Source: Pseudomonas sp. N40(2020) (GTDB lineage: Bacteria; Pseudomonadota; Gammaproteobacteria; Pseudomonadales; Pseudomonadaceae). Taken from it: a stretch of DNA of 64,000 bases. This document shows positions 45,338 to 53,969 of this stretch, piece by piece (position 1 is the stretch's first letter; the number at the start of each line of letters is the position of its first letter). A program made the position numbers and the translations under genes. The notes under the pieces were generated by a model, which saw nothing but the letters and a program-made list of their open reading frames with translations, searched no databases and was not told where the DNA came from. The DNA lies in NCBI RefSeq assembly GCF_014472415.1, contig NZ_JACSZV010000006.1, forward strand, positions 152,010-216,009. The letters are read 5' to 3'.

Positions 45338-47785
45338 ATGCTGTTGTTGTGGATACTGGTTTTGATCGTTGGCGTGGCGTATCTCGCCCACCGGCGCATC
45401 GCCCCGCTGCCCGCGTTGGGCATCGTTGCCGTCTACCTGCTGGCAATGGGGATTTTCAGTCACGCGCCGGGCTGGCTGCTGCTGGTGTTCTGGGTCGTCC
45501 TGGCGGTGGTTGCCGCGCCGCTGCTGCTGCCCGACCTGCGTCGTAAACACTTCACTGCGCCGCTGTTCAACTGGTTCCAGAAAACCCTGCCGCCGATGTC
45601 GCAGACCGAACGCGACGCGATCGATGCCGGCACGGTCTGGTGGGACGGTGAACTGTTCAGCGGCCGTCCGGACTGGGACAAACTGCTGTCCTATCCCAAG
45701 GTGCAATTGAGCGAAGAAGAGCAGGCCTTTATCGACGGCCCGACCGAAGAGCTCTGTGCGATGGTCACTGACTGGCAGATCGGCCAGTCGATGGATCTGC
45801 CCCCAGAAGCGTGGACGCACATCAAGGAACACGGTTTCTTCGCCCTGATCATTCCCAAGGAATTCGGCGGTAAAGGCTTCTCCGCCTACGCTCACTCCCA
45901 AGTAGCGATGAAACTCGCCACCCGCAGCGGCGATCTCGCTTCCACAGTCATGGTGCCCAACTCGCTAGGCCCAGCCGAATTGCTGCTGCATTACGGCACT
46001 GACGAGCAACGCAATCACTATCTGCCGCGGCTCGCCCGTGGCGATGACATCCCGTGCTTCGCCCTCACCGGCCCGCTCGCTGGTTCGGACGCCGGCGCAA
46101 TGCCCGACACCGGGATCATCTGCAAAGGTCAGTGGGAGGGTCAGGAAGTCCTTGGCCTGCGTCTGAACTGGGAAAAGCGCTACATCACCCTCGGCCCGGT
46201 GGCCACCCTGCTCGGCCTGGCCTTCAAAGCGTATGACCCGGATCATCTGCTGGGCGACAAGGAAGACCTCGGTATCAGTCTGGCGCTGATTCCGACCGAT
46301 ACCGCGGGCGTGGAAATCGGCCGTCGGCACCTGCCGCTGGGCGCTGCGTTCATGAACGGCCCGAACTCGGGCAAAGACGTGTTCATCCCGCTGGACTTCC
46401 TCATCGGTGGTCAGGAGATGCTCGGCAAAGGCTGGATGATGCTGATGAACTGCCTGTCGGTCGGGCGTTCGATCTCGCTCCCGGCGGTCGGCACCGGCGC
46501 GGCCAAGTTCACCAGTCTGGTGACCGGGCAATATGCGCAGATTCGCGAGCAGTTCAATGTGCCGCTGTCGGCCTTCGAAGGTATTCAAGAGGCGATGGCG
46601 CGTATCGGCGGCAACGCCTGGATGATGGACGCCGCACGCATGCTCACCGCCAACGCGGTGGATCTGGGCGAGAAACCGTCGGTGCTGTCGGCGATCCTCA
46701 AGTACCACCTCACCGAACGCGGTCGCGAGTGCATCAGCCACGCCATGGATGTGCACGGTGGCAAGGCGATCATCATGGGCCCGAACAACTACCTTGGGCG
46801 CAGCTGGAACGGTGCGCCGATTTTCATCACCGTGGAAGGTGCGAACATTCTGTCGCGCAACCTGATGATCTTCGGTCAGGGCGCGATTCGCTGCCATCCG
46901 TTCGTGCTCAAGGAAATGGCCCTCGCCGGTCGCGAGGACAAGGATCAGGCGCTGAAAGAGTTCGACGGCCTGCTGCTCAAACACATCGGGTTCGCCGTGA
47001 GCAACGCCGCCAGCACGCTGGTGCTGAACCTGGGTATCGGCCACTTCGAACACGCGCCGGGGGACAAAATCAGCCAAGGCTACTTCCGCGCACTCAATCG
47101 TCAGGCCGCGGCGTTCGCCATGCTGGCCGACTTCAGCATGATGTTGTTGGGTGGCGAACTGAAACGTCGCGAACGCTTGTCGGCACGTCTGGGCGATGTA
47201 TTGAGCAACCTGTATCTGGCCTCCGCCGCGCTCAAGCGATATCACGATCTGGATTCGCCGGCTTACATGGAGCCGCTGTTCCGCTGGGCGATGGAAGAAA
47301 GCCTCGGCCAGTCGGAACGCGCACTGGATGAACTGCTGAGAAACTTCCCGAACAAAGTCTTCGGCTGTGTATTGCGGGTCATCGTGTTCCCGTTCGGTCG
47401 TCGTCACAAAGGTCCGTCGGACAAACTCGGCGCCGAGGTCGCGGGTGTCATTGGCCGTGCCAAGGGTGATCCGGCACTGGAAGAACTGCTTGCCGGCTGC
47501 TATCGCCCGCAATCGGCAGACGATGCGGTGGGTGCGCTGCAACACGCCAGCGACTTGCTGCACACCGCGCAACCGCTGCACAAAAAGCTGCACGCGTCGC
47601 TGAAAAGCGGTCAGGTCAAACCGGCCGCAGGCGAACACGCTATCGATGCGGCTTTGGAGGCCGGCGTGTTGCAACCGGTAGAAGCGCAGAGCTTGCGCGA
47701 TGCCGAAGCGGCGCGGCGCAAGGTGATCGACGTCGATGACTTCGACAAAGAGGAGCTGACGCTGGCTGAGGGAAAAGTCCGCTGA
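45338..47785 (+). CDS. fadE: Acyl-CoA dehydrogenase FadE
   Basis: 815 residues, the FadE type: two N-terminal membrane helices (LLLWILVLIVGVAYLA; LGIVAVYLLAMGIFSHAPGW) then acyl-CoA dehydrogenase N, middle and C domains (FALTGPLAGSDAGAMPDTGI, GRSISLPAVGTGAAK) and a DUF1974 C-terminal domain. The catalytic base is probably in the NRQAAAFAMLAD/ HVHGGKAI region but I could not place it firmly. It does the first oxidation of beta-oxidation and feeds ETF. ACGGAGGACTGAAAT precedes the ATG. Alternative: one of two FadE paralogues. Confidence 0.9.
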   Translation: MLLLWILVLIVGVAYLAHRRIAPLPALGIVAVYLLAMGIFSHAPGWLLLVFWVVLAVVAAPLLLPDLRRKHFTAPLFNWFQKTLPPMSQTERDAIDAGTVWWDGELFSGRPDWDKLLSYPKVQLSEEEQAFIDGPTEELCAMVTDWQIGQSMDLPPEAWTHIKEHGFFALIIPKEFGGKGFSAYAHSQVAMKLATRSGDLASTVMVPNSLGPAELLLHYGTDEQRNHYLPRLARGDDIPCFALTGPLAGSDAGAMPDTGIICKGQWEGQEVLGLRLNWEKRYITLGPVATLLGLAFKAYDPDHLLGDKEDLGISLALIPTDTAGVEIGRRHLPLGAAFMNGPNSGKDVFIPLDFLIGGQEMLGKGWMMLMNCLSVGRSISLPAVGTGAAKFTSLVTGQYAQIREQFNVPLSAFEGIQEAMARIGGNAWMMDAARMLTANAVDLGEKPSVLSAILKYHLTERGRECISHAMDVHGGKAIIMGPNNYLGRSWNGAPIFITVEGANILSRNLMIFGQGAIRCHPFVLKEMALAGREDKDQALKEFDGLLLKHIGFAVSNAASTLVLNLGIGHFEHAPGDKISQGYFRALNRQAAAFAMLADFSMMLLGGELKRRERLSARLGDVLSNLYLASAALKRYHDLDSPAYMEPLFRWAMEESLGQSERALDELLRNFPNKVFGCVLRVIVFPFGRRHKGPSDKLGAEVAGVIGRAKGDPALEELLAGCYRPQSADDAVGALQHASDLLHTAQPLHKKLHASLKSGQVKPAAGEHAIDAALEAGVLQPVEAQSLRDAEAARRKVIDVDDFDKEELTLAEGKVR

Positions 47786-47821
47786 TCCCTTCCAACGTAT
47801 AGCTGTTTATTTGTGAAAAAT

Positions 47822-47850
47822 GGGCGCGGGCGCTTTATACTCCCGCGCCC
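47822..47850 (+). terminator. Hairpin after fadE with a -10-like sequence in its loop
   Basis: GGGCGCGGG (47822-47830) pairs with CCCGCGCCC (47842-47850); the 11-nt loop holds TATACT. It may stop fadE transcripts (GTTTTG follows) or give a promoter for the next gene. Confidence 0.5.
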
Positions 47851-47874
47851 GTTTTGCTCTTGAGGACTTATCTC

Positions 47875-48282
47875 GTGTCCAACGTCGTTGCCGATCATCT
47901 TGTTTTGCTCGACCACCTGCGCAGTATCCTGGTCGCCGTAGGTGAGGCCGAACAGGTTCCCGAAGAAAGCCATGCCTTGTTCCTGGAGCGCTTCGACGAA
48001 CTGCTGGCGTTATTGCCGATCGATCCGATCGAAAGCCAATACCTGGGCCAGGACATCCTGACTCAAGTGATTACCCGTTACCCGCAAATTGCCCACTTGA
48101 TCCCGCGGGATCTGCTGTGGTTCTTCGCCGGCGACTGCCTGCACTATCTGGCCGATGAAGAAATCGACATGTATCAGGCGCTGGAAGAACGTCGCTTTGA
48201 AGCTGAACAGAACGATAAGCCGTTCGACTGGAACCAGGAAAAGCAGCTGTTGGCGATGTCCGCTCAGGACAGCAAGCACTGA
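47875..48282 (+). CDS. PA2817-family conserved protein
   Basis: 135 residues, acidic, all-helical in appearance (ILVAVGEAEQVPEESHALFL, DLLWFFAGDCLHYLADEEID). No catalytic motif, signal or membrane segment seen. It follows fadE and matches the small conserved protein found near fadE in Pseudomonas (PA2817 type), function unknown. The start is GTG at 47875 after TTGAGGACTTATCTC. Confidence 0.75.
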   Translation: MSNVVADHLVLLDHLRSILVAVGEAEQVPEESHALFLERFDELLALLPIDPIESQYLGQDILTQVITRYPQIAHLIPRDLLWFFAGDCLHYLADEEIDMYQALEERRFEAEQNDKPFDWNQEKQLLAMSAQDSKH

Positions 48283-48298
48283 TACTCATCGAGTAATG

Positions 48299-48335
48299 AA
48301 AAGGCCCGCATGACTATTCATGCGGGCCTTTTTTT
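48299..48335. terminator. Bidirectional terminator
   Basis: AAGGCCCGCATGA (48301-48313) and TCATGCGGGCCTT (48318-48330) form a 13-bp stem with a T7 tail, between the PA2817-type gene and the LysR gene. Confidence 0.94.
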
Positions 48336-48347
48336 GATCTTCAGCTT

Positions 48348-49346
48348 TTAAAGCAATCCCTCGCTCTCCGGCAGCTCGTAGGCCATCGCTGCATTACTGG
48401 TATTGCCTGCCTTTCCCGGTTTGCTCAAGGTCGGCTCTTTGTCCAGACACTCCACCAGATAATCGATAAACACCCGCAGTTTTGGCGGCAAGTAGCGCGT
48501 AGGCGAATGCAGCAGCCACAGACCACCGTGGTAGGAAGCCAGGAACGTCCAGTCCGGCAGCACCTGCACCACCAACTTTTGCTCCAGCGCATAACGCGCA
48601 GTGAAATACGGCAGGCTGCCAATGCCGATGTGCTGTAACACCGCCCCCAGGCGCACGCCAGTGTGGTTGGCGGCATATCGACCACGCACACCAACCGTCA
48701 CCGCTTTGCTGCCTTTCTTGAATTTCCAGCGCGCATCACTCGGGGTTTCGCCCAGATAAATGCAGCTGTGATTGAGCAAATCGTGAGGATGCTTCGGCGT
48801 GCCGTGTTCGGCCAGATATTGCGGAGTGGCGCAGAGCAAATGATCGATGGTCAGCAATTGCCGCCCGACCAACCCGGCTGGCGGCCGATCAGTAATTCGA
48901 ATTGCCAGGTCGACATGGTCGTCAATCAGATCGACCTGCCTATCCTCCAGCAGCAACTCCACATCGACCTTGGGATAACGCCGCAAAAACTCGGGCATGT
49001 GTGGATGAATGACAAAACGCCCCACCGCCTTCGGTACGCTGACCCGCACCAGGCCCTCGGCTTCATGAGTGAATTGGCCGCTGATTTCCATCACTGACTT
49101 GGCAGCGCTGACCATCTCCTGACAGCGTTTGAATACCTCTTCCCCGCCATCACTCAGGCGCAACTTGCGCGTAGTGCGCTGCAACAAGCGAGTGGCCAAG
49201 GCCTTTTCCAGTCGCGAAATACTGCGACTGATCGCCGACGGCGACGAACCCAGTTGGCGAGCCGCTTCAGAAAAGCTGCCGGTCTCCACGACCTTGACGA
49301 AAATCGCCATTTCGCCGAGCAATGGCAAGGGAAGATTGATGCTCAC
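48348..49346 (-). CDS. LysR-family regulator of the AlaX-oxygenase-LysE cassette
   Basis: 332 residues. Helix-turn-helix (FSEAARQLGSSPSAISRSIS RLEKAL near residues 26-51) and a LysR substrate-binding domain with HLLCATPQYLAEHGTP. The GTG at 49346 (VSINLPLPLLGEMAIFVKVV) with AGGAC 9 nt before it is taken; a TTG three codons upstream is possible. It is divergent from alaX with 90 nt between the starts, the usual layout for a LysR regulator and its target. Confidence 0.87.
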   Translation of the reverse strand: MSINLPLPLLGEMAIFVKVVETGSFSEAARQLGSSPSAISRSISRLEKALATRLLQRTTRKLRLSDGGEEVFKRCQEMVSAAKSVMEISGQFTHEAEGLVRVSVPKAVGRFVIHPHMPEFLRRYPKVDVELLLEDRQVDLIDDHVDLAIRITDRPPAGLVGRQLLTIDHLLCATPQYLAEHGTPKHPHDLLNHSCIYLGETPSDARWKFKKGSKAVTVGVRGRYAANHTGVRLGAVLQHIGIGSLPYFTARYALEQKLVVQVLPDWTFLASYHGGLWLLHSPTRYLPPKLRVFIDYLVECLDKEPTLSKPGKAGNTSNAAMAYELPESEGLL

Positions 49347-49376
49347 AGCGCACAAGTCCTTTGATGTTTGAACGGA

Positions 49377-49405
49377 TTATCACGTTATTGCACGATTCAT
49401 ATAAT
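49377..49405 (+). promoter_or_regulatory. Putative promoter of the alaX-oxygenase-LysE genes
   Basis: TTATCA (49377-49382), 17-nt spacer, perfect TATAAT (49400-49405), in the 90-nt divergent region. A weak -35 fits activation by the LysR protein. Confidence 0.55.
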
Positions 49406-49436
49406 AAAAATAGAAACTTTAATAAGGGCATGGAAT

Positions 49437-50063
49437 ATGACGCTTCGCCTCTTTTTCCATAGTGATGACCTCAAGGCCAATGTGGAAGTCCTCGACTGCA
49501 CGCCCTACGAGAACGAATTTGCCGTAGTGCTGCGCGCCACTCTGTTTCACCCGCAAGGTGGCGGCCAACCCTGCGACACCGGCTGGATTGGCGAAAGCCA
49601 GGTGCTGCGCGTCGTACAGGAACCGGACCAGATCATTCATTTTGTCGACCGACCGGTAAAACTCGGCATGACTTGTATCCGGGTCGATGAACAACGCCGC
49701 TGCTTCAACACGCGCATGCATTCGGCCGGGCACCTGATCGGGCATTTCGTCCAGGCCATGGGCTGGATGCCAATCAAGGCGCACCACTGGCCGGATGAGG
49801 GTCGGGTGCAATTCAAGCCGGGCGATGCGGCTCAAGAAGTTGATGCACAAACCGTTCAACACGGCATCGACCAGTGGATCGAGCACGATCTGCCACGCCT
49901 GACCTCGCTGCGCGAAGGCGCGCGGGAAATCGGTTTTGGTGAACTGCCGGCCTATGGCTGCGGTGGCACCCACGTACGCAGCCTGAAGGATCTGGGCACA
50001 GTCACGATCGCGTCCCTTTCGCAGAAGAAAGGCACGTTGTCCGTCCACTACAGCGTGGATTGA
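49437..50063 (+). CDS. AlaX-type alanyl-tRNA editing protein
   Basis: 208 residues. The N-terminal barrel has HPQGGGQPCDTGW (residues 38-50), as in AlaRS/AlaX-M, and the editing domain has HxxxH at His95/His99 (MHSAGHL) and CxxxH at Cys175/His179 (GCGGTH), the four zinc ligands. It would deacylate mischarged tRNA-Ala or related tRNAs in trans. It lies in a divergent cassette with a 2OG oxygenase and an amino-acid exporter, which suggests protection from an unusual amino acid. The ATG at 49437 is chosen; AAGG is upstream. Confidence 0.85.
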   Translation: MTLRLFFHSDDLKANVEVLDCTPYENEFAVVLRATLFHPQGGGQPCDTGWIGESQVLRVVQEPDQIIHFVDRPVKLGMTCIRVDEQRRCFNTRMHSAGHLIGHFVQAMGWMPIKAHHWPDEGRVQFKPGDAAQEVDAQTVQHGIDQWIEHDLPRLTSLREGAREIGFGELPAYGCGGTHVRSLKDLGTVTIASLSQKKGTLSVHYSVD

Positions 50064-50151
50064 GCATTTCGGACGCTGCCCTGCGCATCGTCCGGCGCCG
50101 GGGAACCGCACTCGCCGGTTCCGTTGACTATCGATAGATGGACCTAAAAAA

Positions 50152-50922
50152 ATGATGCTAGACGTCAAGCGTCTCGATGAGACGTGCATAAAAAAACTGG
50201 CCAACGAAGAAGTCCTCGCCATCCGCGTCAAAGGCTTTTTGCCCGAGCCGCTGGCGATCCAGATTGGCGACAAGATTCTTGCTCCAGGCTTTGAGGGCTA
50301 CATCAACGCACCGAGTATCGGCCGCATTGGCATGGCGTTTTACGAGGCAGAAAACCAACCGCTGCTGATCGAGGATTACTTCGAACGCGCCACCAGCAAC
50401 ATCGCTGAATTGCGTAATCGCTGTGCGCCCTATTCCTCGCCGGTCGACACTTTGCGCTGCATGCTCGATGAATCCTGGCCGGCCGGTGCCCATCTGGAAA
50501 ACCTCTACGGTCGCAAGATGTATGTCGGCCTGTCGCGGGTGGTGAAGCCGGGCGTGTGCTTCCTTGCCCATCACGACATTTTCGCCAAGGACGCACCGGA
50601 GAGCTTTCAGGCCCGCAGCCTCGAAGCGCAATTTGCCTGCAACGTTTACTTGAACATGCCGACCGAGGGCGGCGCGTTGCAAATGTGGGACGACGACATT
50701 TCTCCCGATCAGTTCGACGAAATGCGCGGCGACAGTTACGGCATCGACCCCGCACTGCTTGGCCCGCCGACCCTTGAAGTGCGGCCTGATCCCGGCGATT
50801 TCATCATGTTCAATTCGCGCTGCATGCACTCGGTGACGCCAGGTGTGGCGGATCCGCGCTTGAGCCTTTCCTTCTTTGTCGGCTATCGCGGCAATGCTTC
50901 ACCCCTGACCTTCTGGAGCTGA
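50152..50922 (+). CDS. 2-oxoglutarate/Fe(II)-dependent oxygenase
   Basis: 256 residues, cytosolic. Iron triad: His140-x-Asp142 (LAHHDIF) and distal His226 (CMHSVTPG), with Arg236 (DPRLSLSFF) to hold 2-oxoglutarate; GDFIMFNSR is the usual strand before the distal His. The Asp is present, so it is a hydroxylase-type enzyme, not a halogenase. The stop is 1 nt from the LysE start. Cassette context suggests the substrate is a free or carrier-bound amino acid. Confidence 0.82.
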   Translation: MMLDVKRLDETCIKKLANEEVLAIRVKGFLPEPLAIQIGDKILAPGFEGYINAPSIGRIGMAFYEAENQPLLIEDYFERATSNIAELRNRCAPYSSPVDTLRCMLDESWPAGAHLENLYGRKMYVGLSRVVKPGVCFLAHHDIFAKDAPESFQARSLEAQFACNVYLNMPTEGGALQMWDDDISPDQFDEMRGDSYGIDPALLGPPTLEVRPDPGDFIMFNSRCMHSVTPGVADPRLSLSFFVGYRGNASPLTFWS

Positions 50923-50923
50923 G

Positions 50924-51562
50924 ATGTTATCGAATTACCTGGGCGAGTTTCTGGCGCTGGCTACCATTCACTTTTTGGCTGTGGTCGCTCCTGGCCCTGA
51001 CTTCGCCGTGACCATTCGCCAGAGTGTGCGTTTTGGCCGAATTGTGGGTATTTGCACAGCGCTGGGCATCGGCGCGGGCATTTCCGTGCACGTGCTCTAC
51101 ACCCTGCTTGGCGTCGGCGCCTTGATGCATACAACGCCGTGGTTGTTGACTGTCGCCAAGGTGATTGGTGGCGCTTACATCTTGTACCTGGGTGTCAGCC
51201 TGCTGCGCAGCAAACCGAAATCGACGATCGAGGGCGACAAAACCAAGGACGAACCGGTCGTTGAGCAAACCCTGTTTAAAGCCTTCAGTACCGGTTTTCT
51301 GACCAATGCCACCAACCCTAAAGCCACGCTGTTCTTTCTGGCTATCTTCACCACGATCATCAGCGCCAGTACGCCGCTGCAAATCCAGGCGCTATACGGC
51401 TTGTGGATGTGTTTTGTAAACGCGTTGTGGTTCGTGATCGTCGCGCTGTTTTTCTCCAGCAACAAAGTGCGCTTGCTGTTCATGCGCATGGGCCATTGGT
51501 TCGAGCGCACCATGGGCGTCGTGCTGATTCTGTTTGCCGGTCGATTGATGATGTCCTGGTAA
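50924..51562 (+). CDS. LysE/RhtB-family amino acid exporter
   Basis: 212 residues with about six membrane helices. The family signature VVAPGPDFAVTIRQSVRFGRIVGI is near residue 20, followed by GAYILYLGVSLLRSK and GFLTNATNPKATLFFLAIF. Such proteins export threonine, homoserine, lysine or other amino acids. It begins 1 nt after the oxygenase stop, with GGAG inside the oxygenase end, so the two are coupled; the exported compound may be the oxygenase product. Confidence 0.88.
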   Translation: MLSNYLGEFLALATIHFLAVVAPGPDFAVTIRQSVRFGRIVGICTALGIGAGISVHVLYTLLGVGALMHTTPWLLTVAKVIGGAYILYLGVSLLRSKPKSTIEGDKTKDEPVVEQTLFKAFSTGFLTNATNPKATLFFLAIFTTIISASTPLQIQALYGLWMCFVNALWFVIVALFFSSNKVRLLFMRMGHWFERTMGVVLILFAGRLMMSW

Positions 51563-51579
51563 TTTTCCCCACAAAGCAA

Positions 51580-51613
51580 AAAGCCCGCCGATTTTCATCG
51601 GCGGGCCTTTTTT
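51580..51613. terminator. Bidirectional terminator
   Basis: GCCCGCCGAT (51583-51592) and ATCGGCGGGC (51597-51606) form a perfect stem, with A-run before and T-run after. It separates the LysE and MATE genes. Confidence 0.94.
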
Positions 51614-51616
51614 GTT

Positions 51617-52978
51617 TCAACTGACAGCCACGAACCTGACCCGACTGCTATGGATGAAACGGGCACCCATCAAAACCGTGGCCAGCGTCAAAGCGGTGAT
51701 CAGCCCCGACCAGATGCCTTGCGGGCCCCATTCCAGGCCGAAGGCCAACCCGACGCCAAGCGGTACACCCACCCCCCAATAGCAAAAAACCGCGATCCAC
51801 ATGGGTACGCGAGTGTCCTGCAAACCGCGCAACGCCCCGGCGGACAACATCTGCAAACCATCCGGGAACTGCAATGCCGCGGTATACAGGAGCAACGTCG
51901 AAGCCAGCGCGGTAACGGCAAGATCCGGGCTGTACAAACCGGCAATCGCCTCATTGCCCAGCAACAGAATCATCACCGATACACTCTGTGCCGCGAGGAC
52001 GATGACACACCCGGCCCAAGCGGCCTGCCTGACACCCTTGAAATCTCCACGACCCAGCGCATGCCCGACGCGCACGGTGGTCGCCTCCGCCACAGCCACC
52101 GGGATCATGAAACACAACTGCGCCAGGTTGACCGCAATCTGGTGCGCCGCCAGAAAGGTCGACCCCAGCCGCCCGATCAACAACGAAGTGACGATAAAGA
52201 GTCTGCCCTGCATCAGAATGGCGATGCCGATTGGCATCCCTGTCTTCAATAAATCAGCGATGGCCTCACGGCGCGGCGGATCGAATCGGCAAAACAGTTG
52301 CAGATGCGCCAGGCGTTTGCCGAACCAGAGATAACCGGCAAATAGCAGCGCCTGTAGCCACATCATCACCGCCGAAGCGATGCCGAGGCCTTGCGCGCCC
52401 AACTCGGGAAATCCGAGCCGGCCGTTGGTCAGCACATACCCAAGCGGCGCGAGAATCAACAGTCCGCCAAAACTGAAAATCATGGTCGGACGCATCCAGT
52501 GCATCCCTTCGCACAAATAGCGCATGCAAAAAAACAACGTCAGCGCCGGACTGCCCCAGCGCACTGCATACAAAAAGGCCTGAGCACCAGGGATCATCTC
52601 CGCTGCGATGCCGGCGGGCGCAAGCAGCATGGGTGCGAGACTCAAGAAGACAAACATCAGAAGGCCCATTAACAGCGCCAACCACAAAGCCTGGCGAAAA
52701 ACCGGCCCGATCTCGGACAGGCGACCAGCACCAGACAAACGCGCCACTGATGCAGTCAGCGCGATCAACGTGCCGATCGGCACCAACATCGGCAGCCACA
52801 GCAGCGCTGTGCCCAGCGTCACCGCTGCCAAAGTGTCCGTGCCGTGATTGCCGGCGATGAGATTGTCGACGAAGGCAATCAATCCGGCACACACATGGCC
52901 AACGACCAACGGCAGCGCCAGAACCGCCGTTGCACGAACCTCGGGCAGAGCGCCACGAGATGCAGATATAAATGACAT
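51617..52978 (-). CDS. MATE-family multidrug efflux protein
   Basis: 453 residues with about twelve membrane helices and two repeated halves. LPLVVGHVCAGLIAFVDNLI and LPMLVPIGTLIALTASVARL early, LAAHQIAVNLAQLCFMIPVAVAEATTVRVGHALG in the C-half, are typical of NorM/DinF-like pumps. It exports cationic drugs in exchange for H+ or Na+. Convergent with the LysE gene; not obviously part of that cassette. No strong ribosome site is seen in the leader. Confidence 0.9.
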   Translation of the reverse strand: MSFISASRGALPEVRATAVLALPLVVGHVCAGLIAFVDNLIAGNHGTDTLAAVTLGTALLWLPMLVPIGTLIALTASVARLSGAGRLSEIGPVFRQALWLALLMGLLMFVFLSLAPMLLAPAGIAAEMIPGAQAFLYAVRWGSPALTLFFCMRYLCEGMHWMRPTMIFSFGGLLILAPLGYVLTNGRLGFPELGAQGLGIASAVMMWLQALLFAGYLWFGKRLAHLQLFCRFDPPRREAIADLLKTGMPIGIAILMQGRLFIVTSLLIGRLGSTFLAAHQIAVNLAQLCFMIPVAVAEATTVRVGHALGRGDFKGVRQAAWAGCVIVLAAQSVSVMILLLGNEAIAGLYSPDLAVTALASTLLLYTAALQFPDGLQMLSAGALRGLQDTRVPMWIAVFCYWGVGVPLGVGLAFGLEWGPQGIWSGLITALTLATVLMGARFIHSSRVRFVAVS

Positions 52979-53141
52979 TAGAGGGGGATCCCGAGAGTCG
53001 ATAGACAGGATCGGCTACCGGAGCCGAAGACCGGATCGTTATCCCAGAATCAACCTTGCGCTGGCTGTCAGACGCTTCCGGATTTCTCGGTTTCGCTGTA
53101 GGAGATTTGTAACGGGCAGGGAAAATACAAAAAACGCACAA

Positions 53142-53177
53142 ACAAAAACGCCGCTCATTCATGAGCGGCGTTTTTGT
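53142..53177 (-). terminator. tRNA operon terminator
   Basis: A 17-nt arm (53142-53158, ACAAAAACGCCGCTCAT) and its exact complement (53161-53177) form a near-loopless hairpin; on the minus strand it ends in T5, 5 nt past tRNA-Gly. Confidence 0.94.
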
Positions 53178-53182
53178 GAAAT

Positions 53183-53258
<76 letters not shown>

Positions 53259-53261
53259 AAA

Positions 53262-53337
53262 TGGCGTCCCCTAGGGGACTCGAACCCCTGTTACCGCCGT
53301 GAAAGGGCGGTGTCCTAGGCCACTAGACGAAGGGGAC
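53262..53337 (-). tRNA. tRNA-Glu (TTC), copy 2
   Basis: 76-nt cloverleaf: acceptor GTCCCCT, D-arm CGTCTAGTGGCCTAGG, anticodon loop CTTTCAC (TTC), T-loop GGTTCGAACC, encoded CCA. Identical to the copy at 53522-53597; 3 nt separate it from tRNA-Gly. Confidence 0.97.
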
Positions 53338-53443
53338 ACGCTACCCGGAACACATGGTGTGTGTGTTTCGGTGTCCAGATCCGCGTCCGAAGACTTGGTT
53401 CTGGTTTCACTCAGCCCCGCCCGAAAGCAGTGCCGTTTAAAAA

Positions 53444-53519
<76 letters not shown>

Positions 53520-53521
53520 AT

Positions 53522-53597
53522 TGGCGTCCCCTAGGGGACTCGAACCCCTGTTACCGCCGTGAAAGGGCGGTGTCCTAGGCCACTAGACGAAGGGGAC
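53522..53597 (-). tRNA. tRNA-Glu (TTC), copy 1
   Basis: First tRNA of the operon, 76 nt, anticodon TTC, encoded CCA, identical to copy 2. Order of transcription is Glu-Gly-Glu-Gly. Confidence 0.97.
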
Positions 53598-53658
53598 ACG
53601 CTACAACATTCACTCCCTACCGCGTTTCGCTGTGTGCTTTACGCTGTAAGTGGCGCGC

Positions 53659-53687
53659 ATTCTATGGATGGATTGGGAGGTCGTCAA
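53659..53687 (-). promoter_or_regulatory. Stable-RNA promoter of the tRNA operon
   Basis: Minus strand TTGACG (53682-53687), 17-nt spacer, TAGAAT (53659-53664), followed by GCGCGCC, the GC-rich discriminator of stringently controlled tRNA promoters. An AT-rich block upstream (ATAAATTTATTTAAAT) may serve as an UP element. Confidence 0.85.
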
Positions 53688-53969
53688 CCCCCTGATATAA
53701 ATTTATTTAAATCAATGACTTCGACCTGCTTTAAGGGCCCCCGCAAGCTTTTCCGTCGCTTGAGGTTTGACGCCTATATTCCGACACTCGCCAAGACGCT
53801 ATAGTCCGCAACACAGTGATGGCATTTTGAACATTAAGCGCCAGCATTCATATAAGCAGTGCGCGGCCGATACAGATTGAACCAACCGATCCAACTCGTC
53901 GAGCGGCGCTAGGCGCACAAATGCCCAGCCACTACACTCGCATGCGAATCCTATAAAGAGGTCTTACCG
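53688..53969 (+). other. Gene-free stretch between tRNA promoter and next gene
   Basis: With the tRNA promoter region the gap is 372 nt. AT-rich UP-like sequence (53690-53712) belongs to the tRNA promoter. A TATAGT at 53800-53805 may be a -10 for the downstream gene, but no matching -35 was found. Nothing else is recognised. Confidence 0.4.

Noticed and set aside
45965..47674. A 569-codon frame opposite fadE
   Set aside because: Shadow of fadE codon bias; His/Gln/Arg-rich with no recognisable domain.
50152..50922. Alpha-KG-dependent halogenase
   Set aside because: Halogenases replace the iron Asp with Gly/Ala; here HxD is complete with Asp142.
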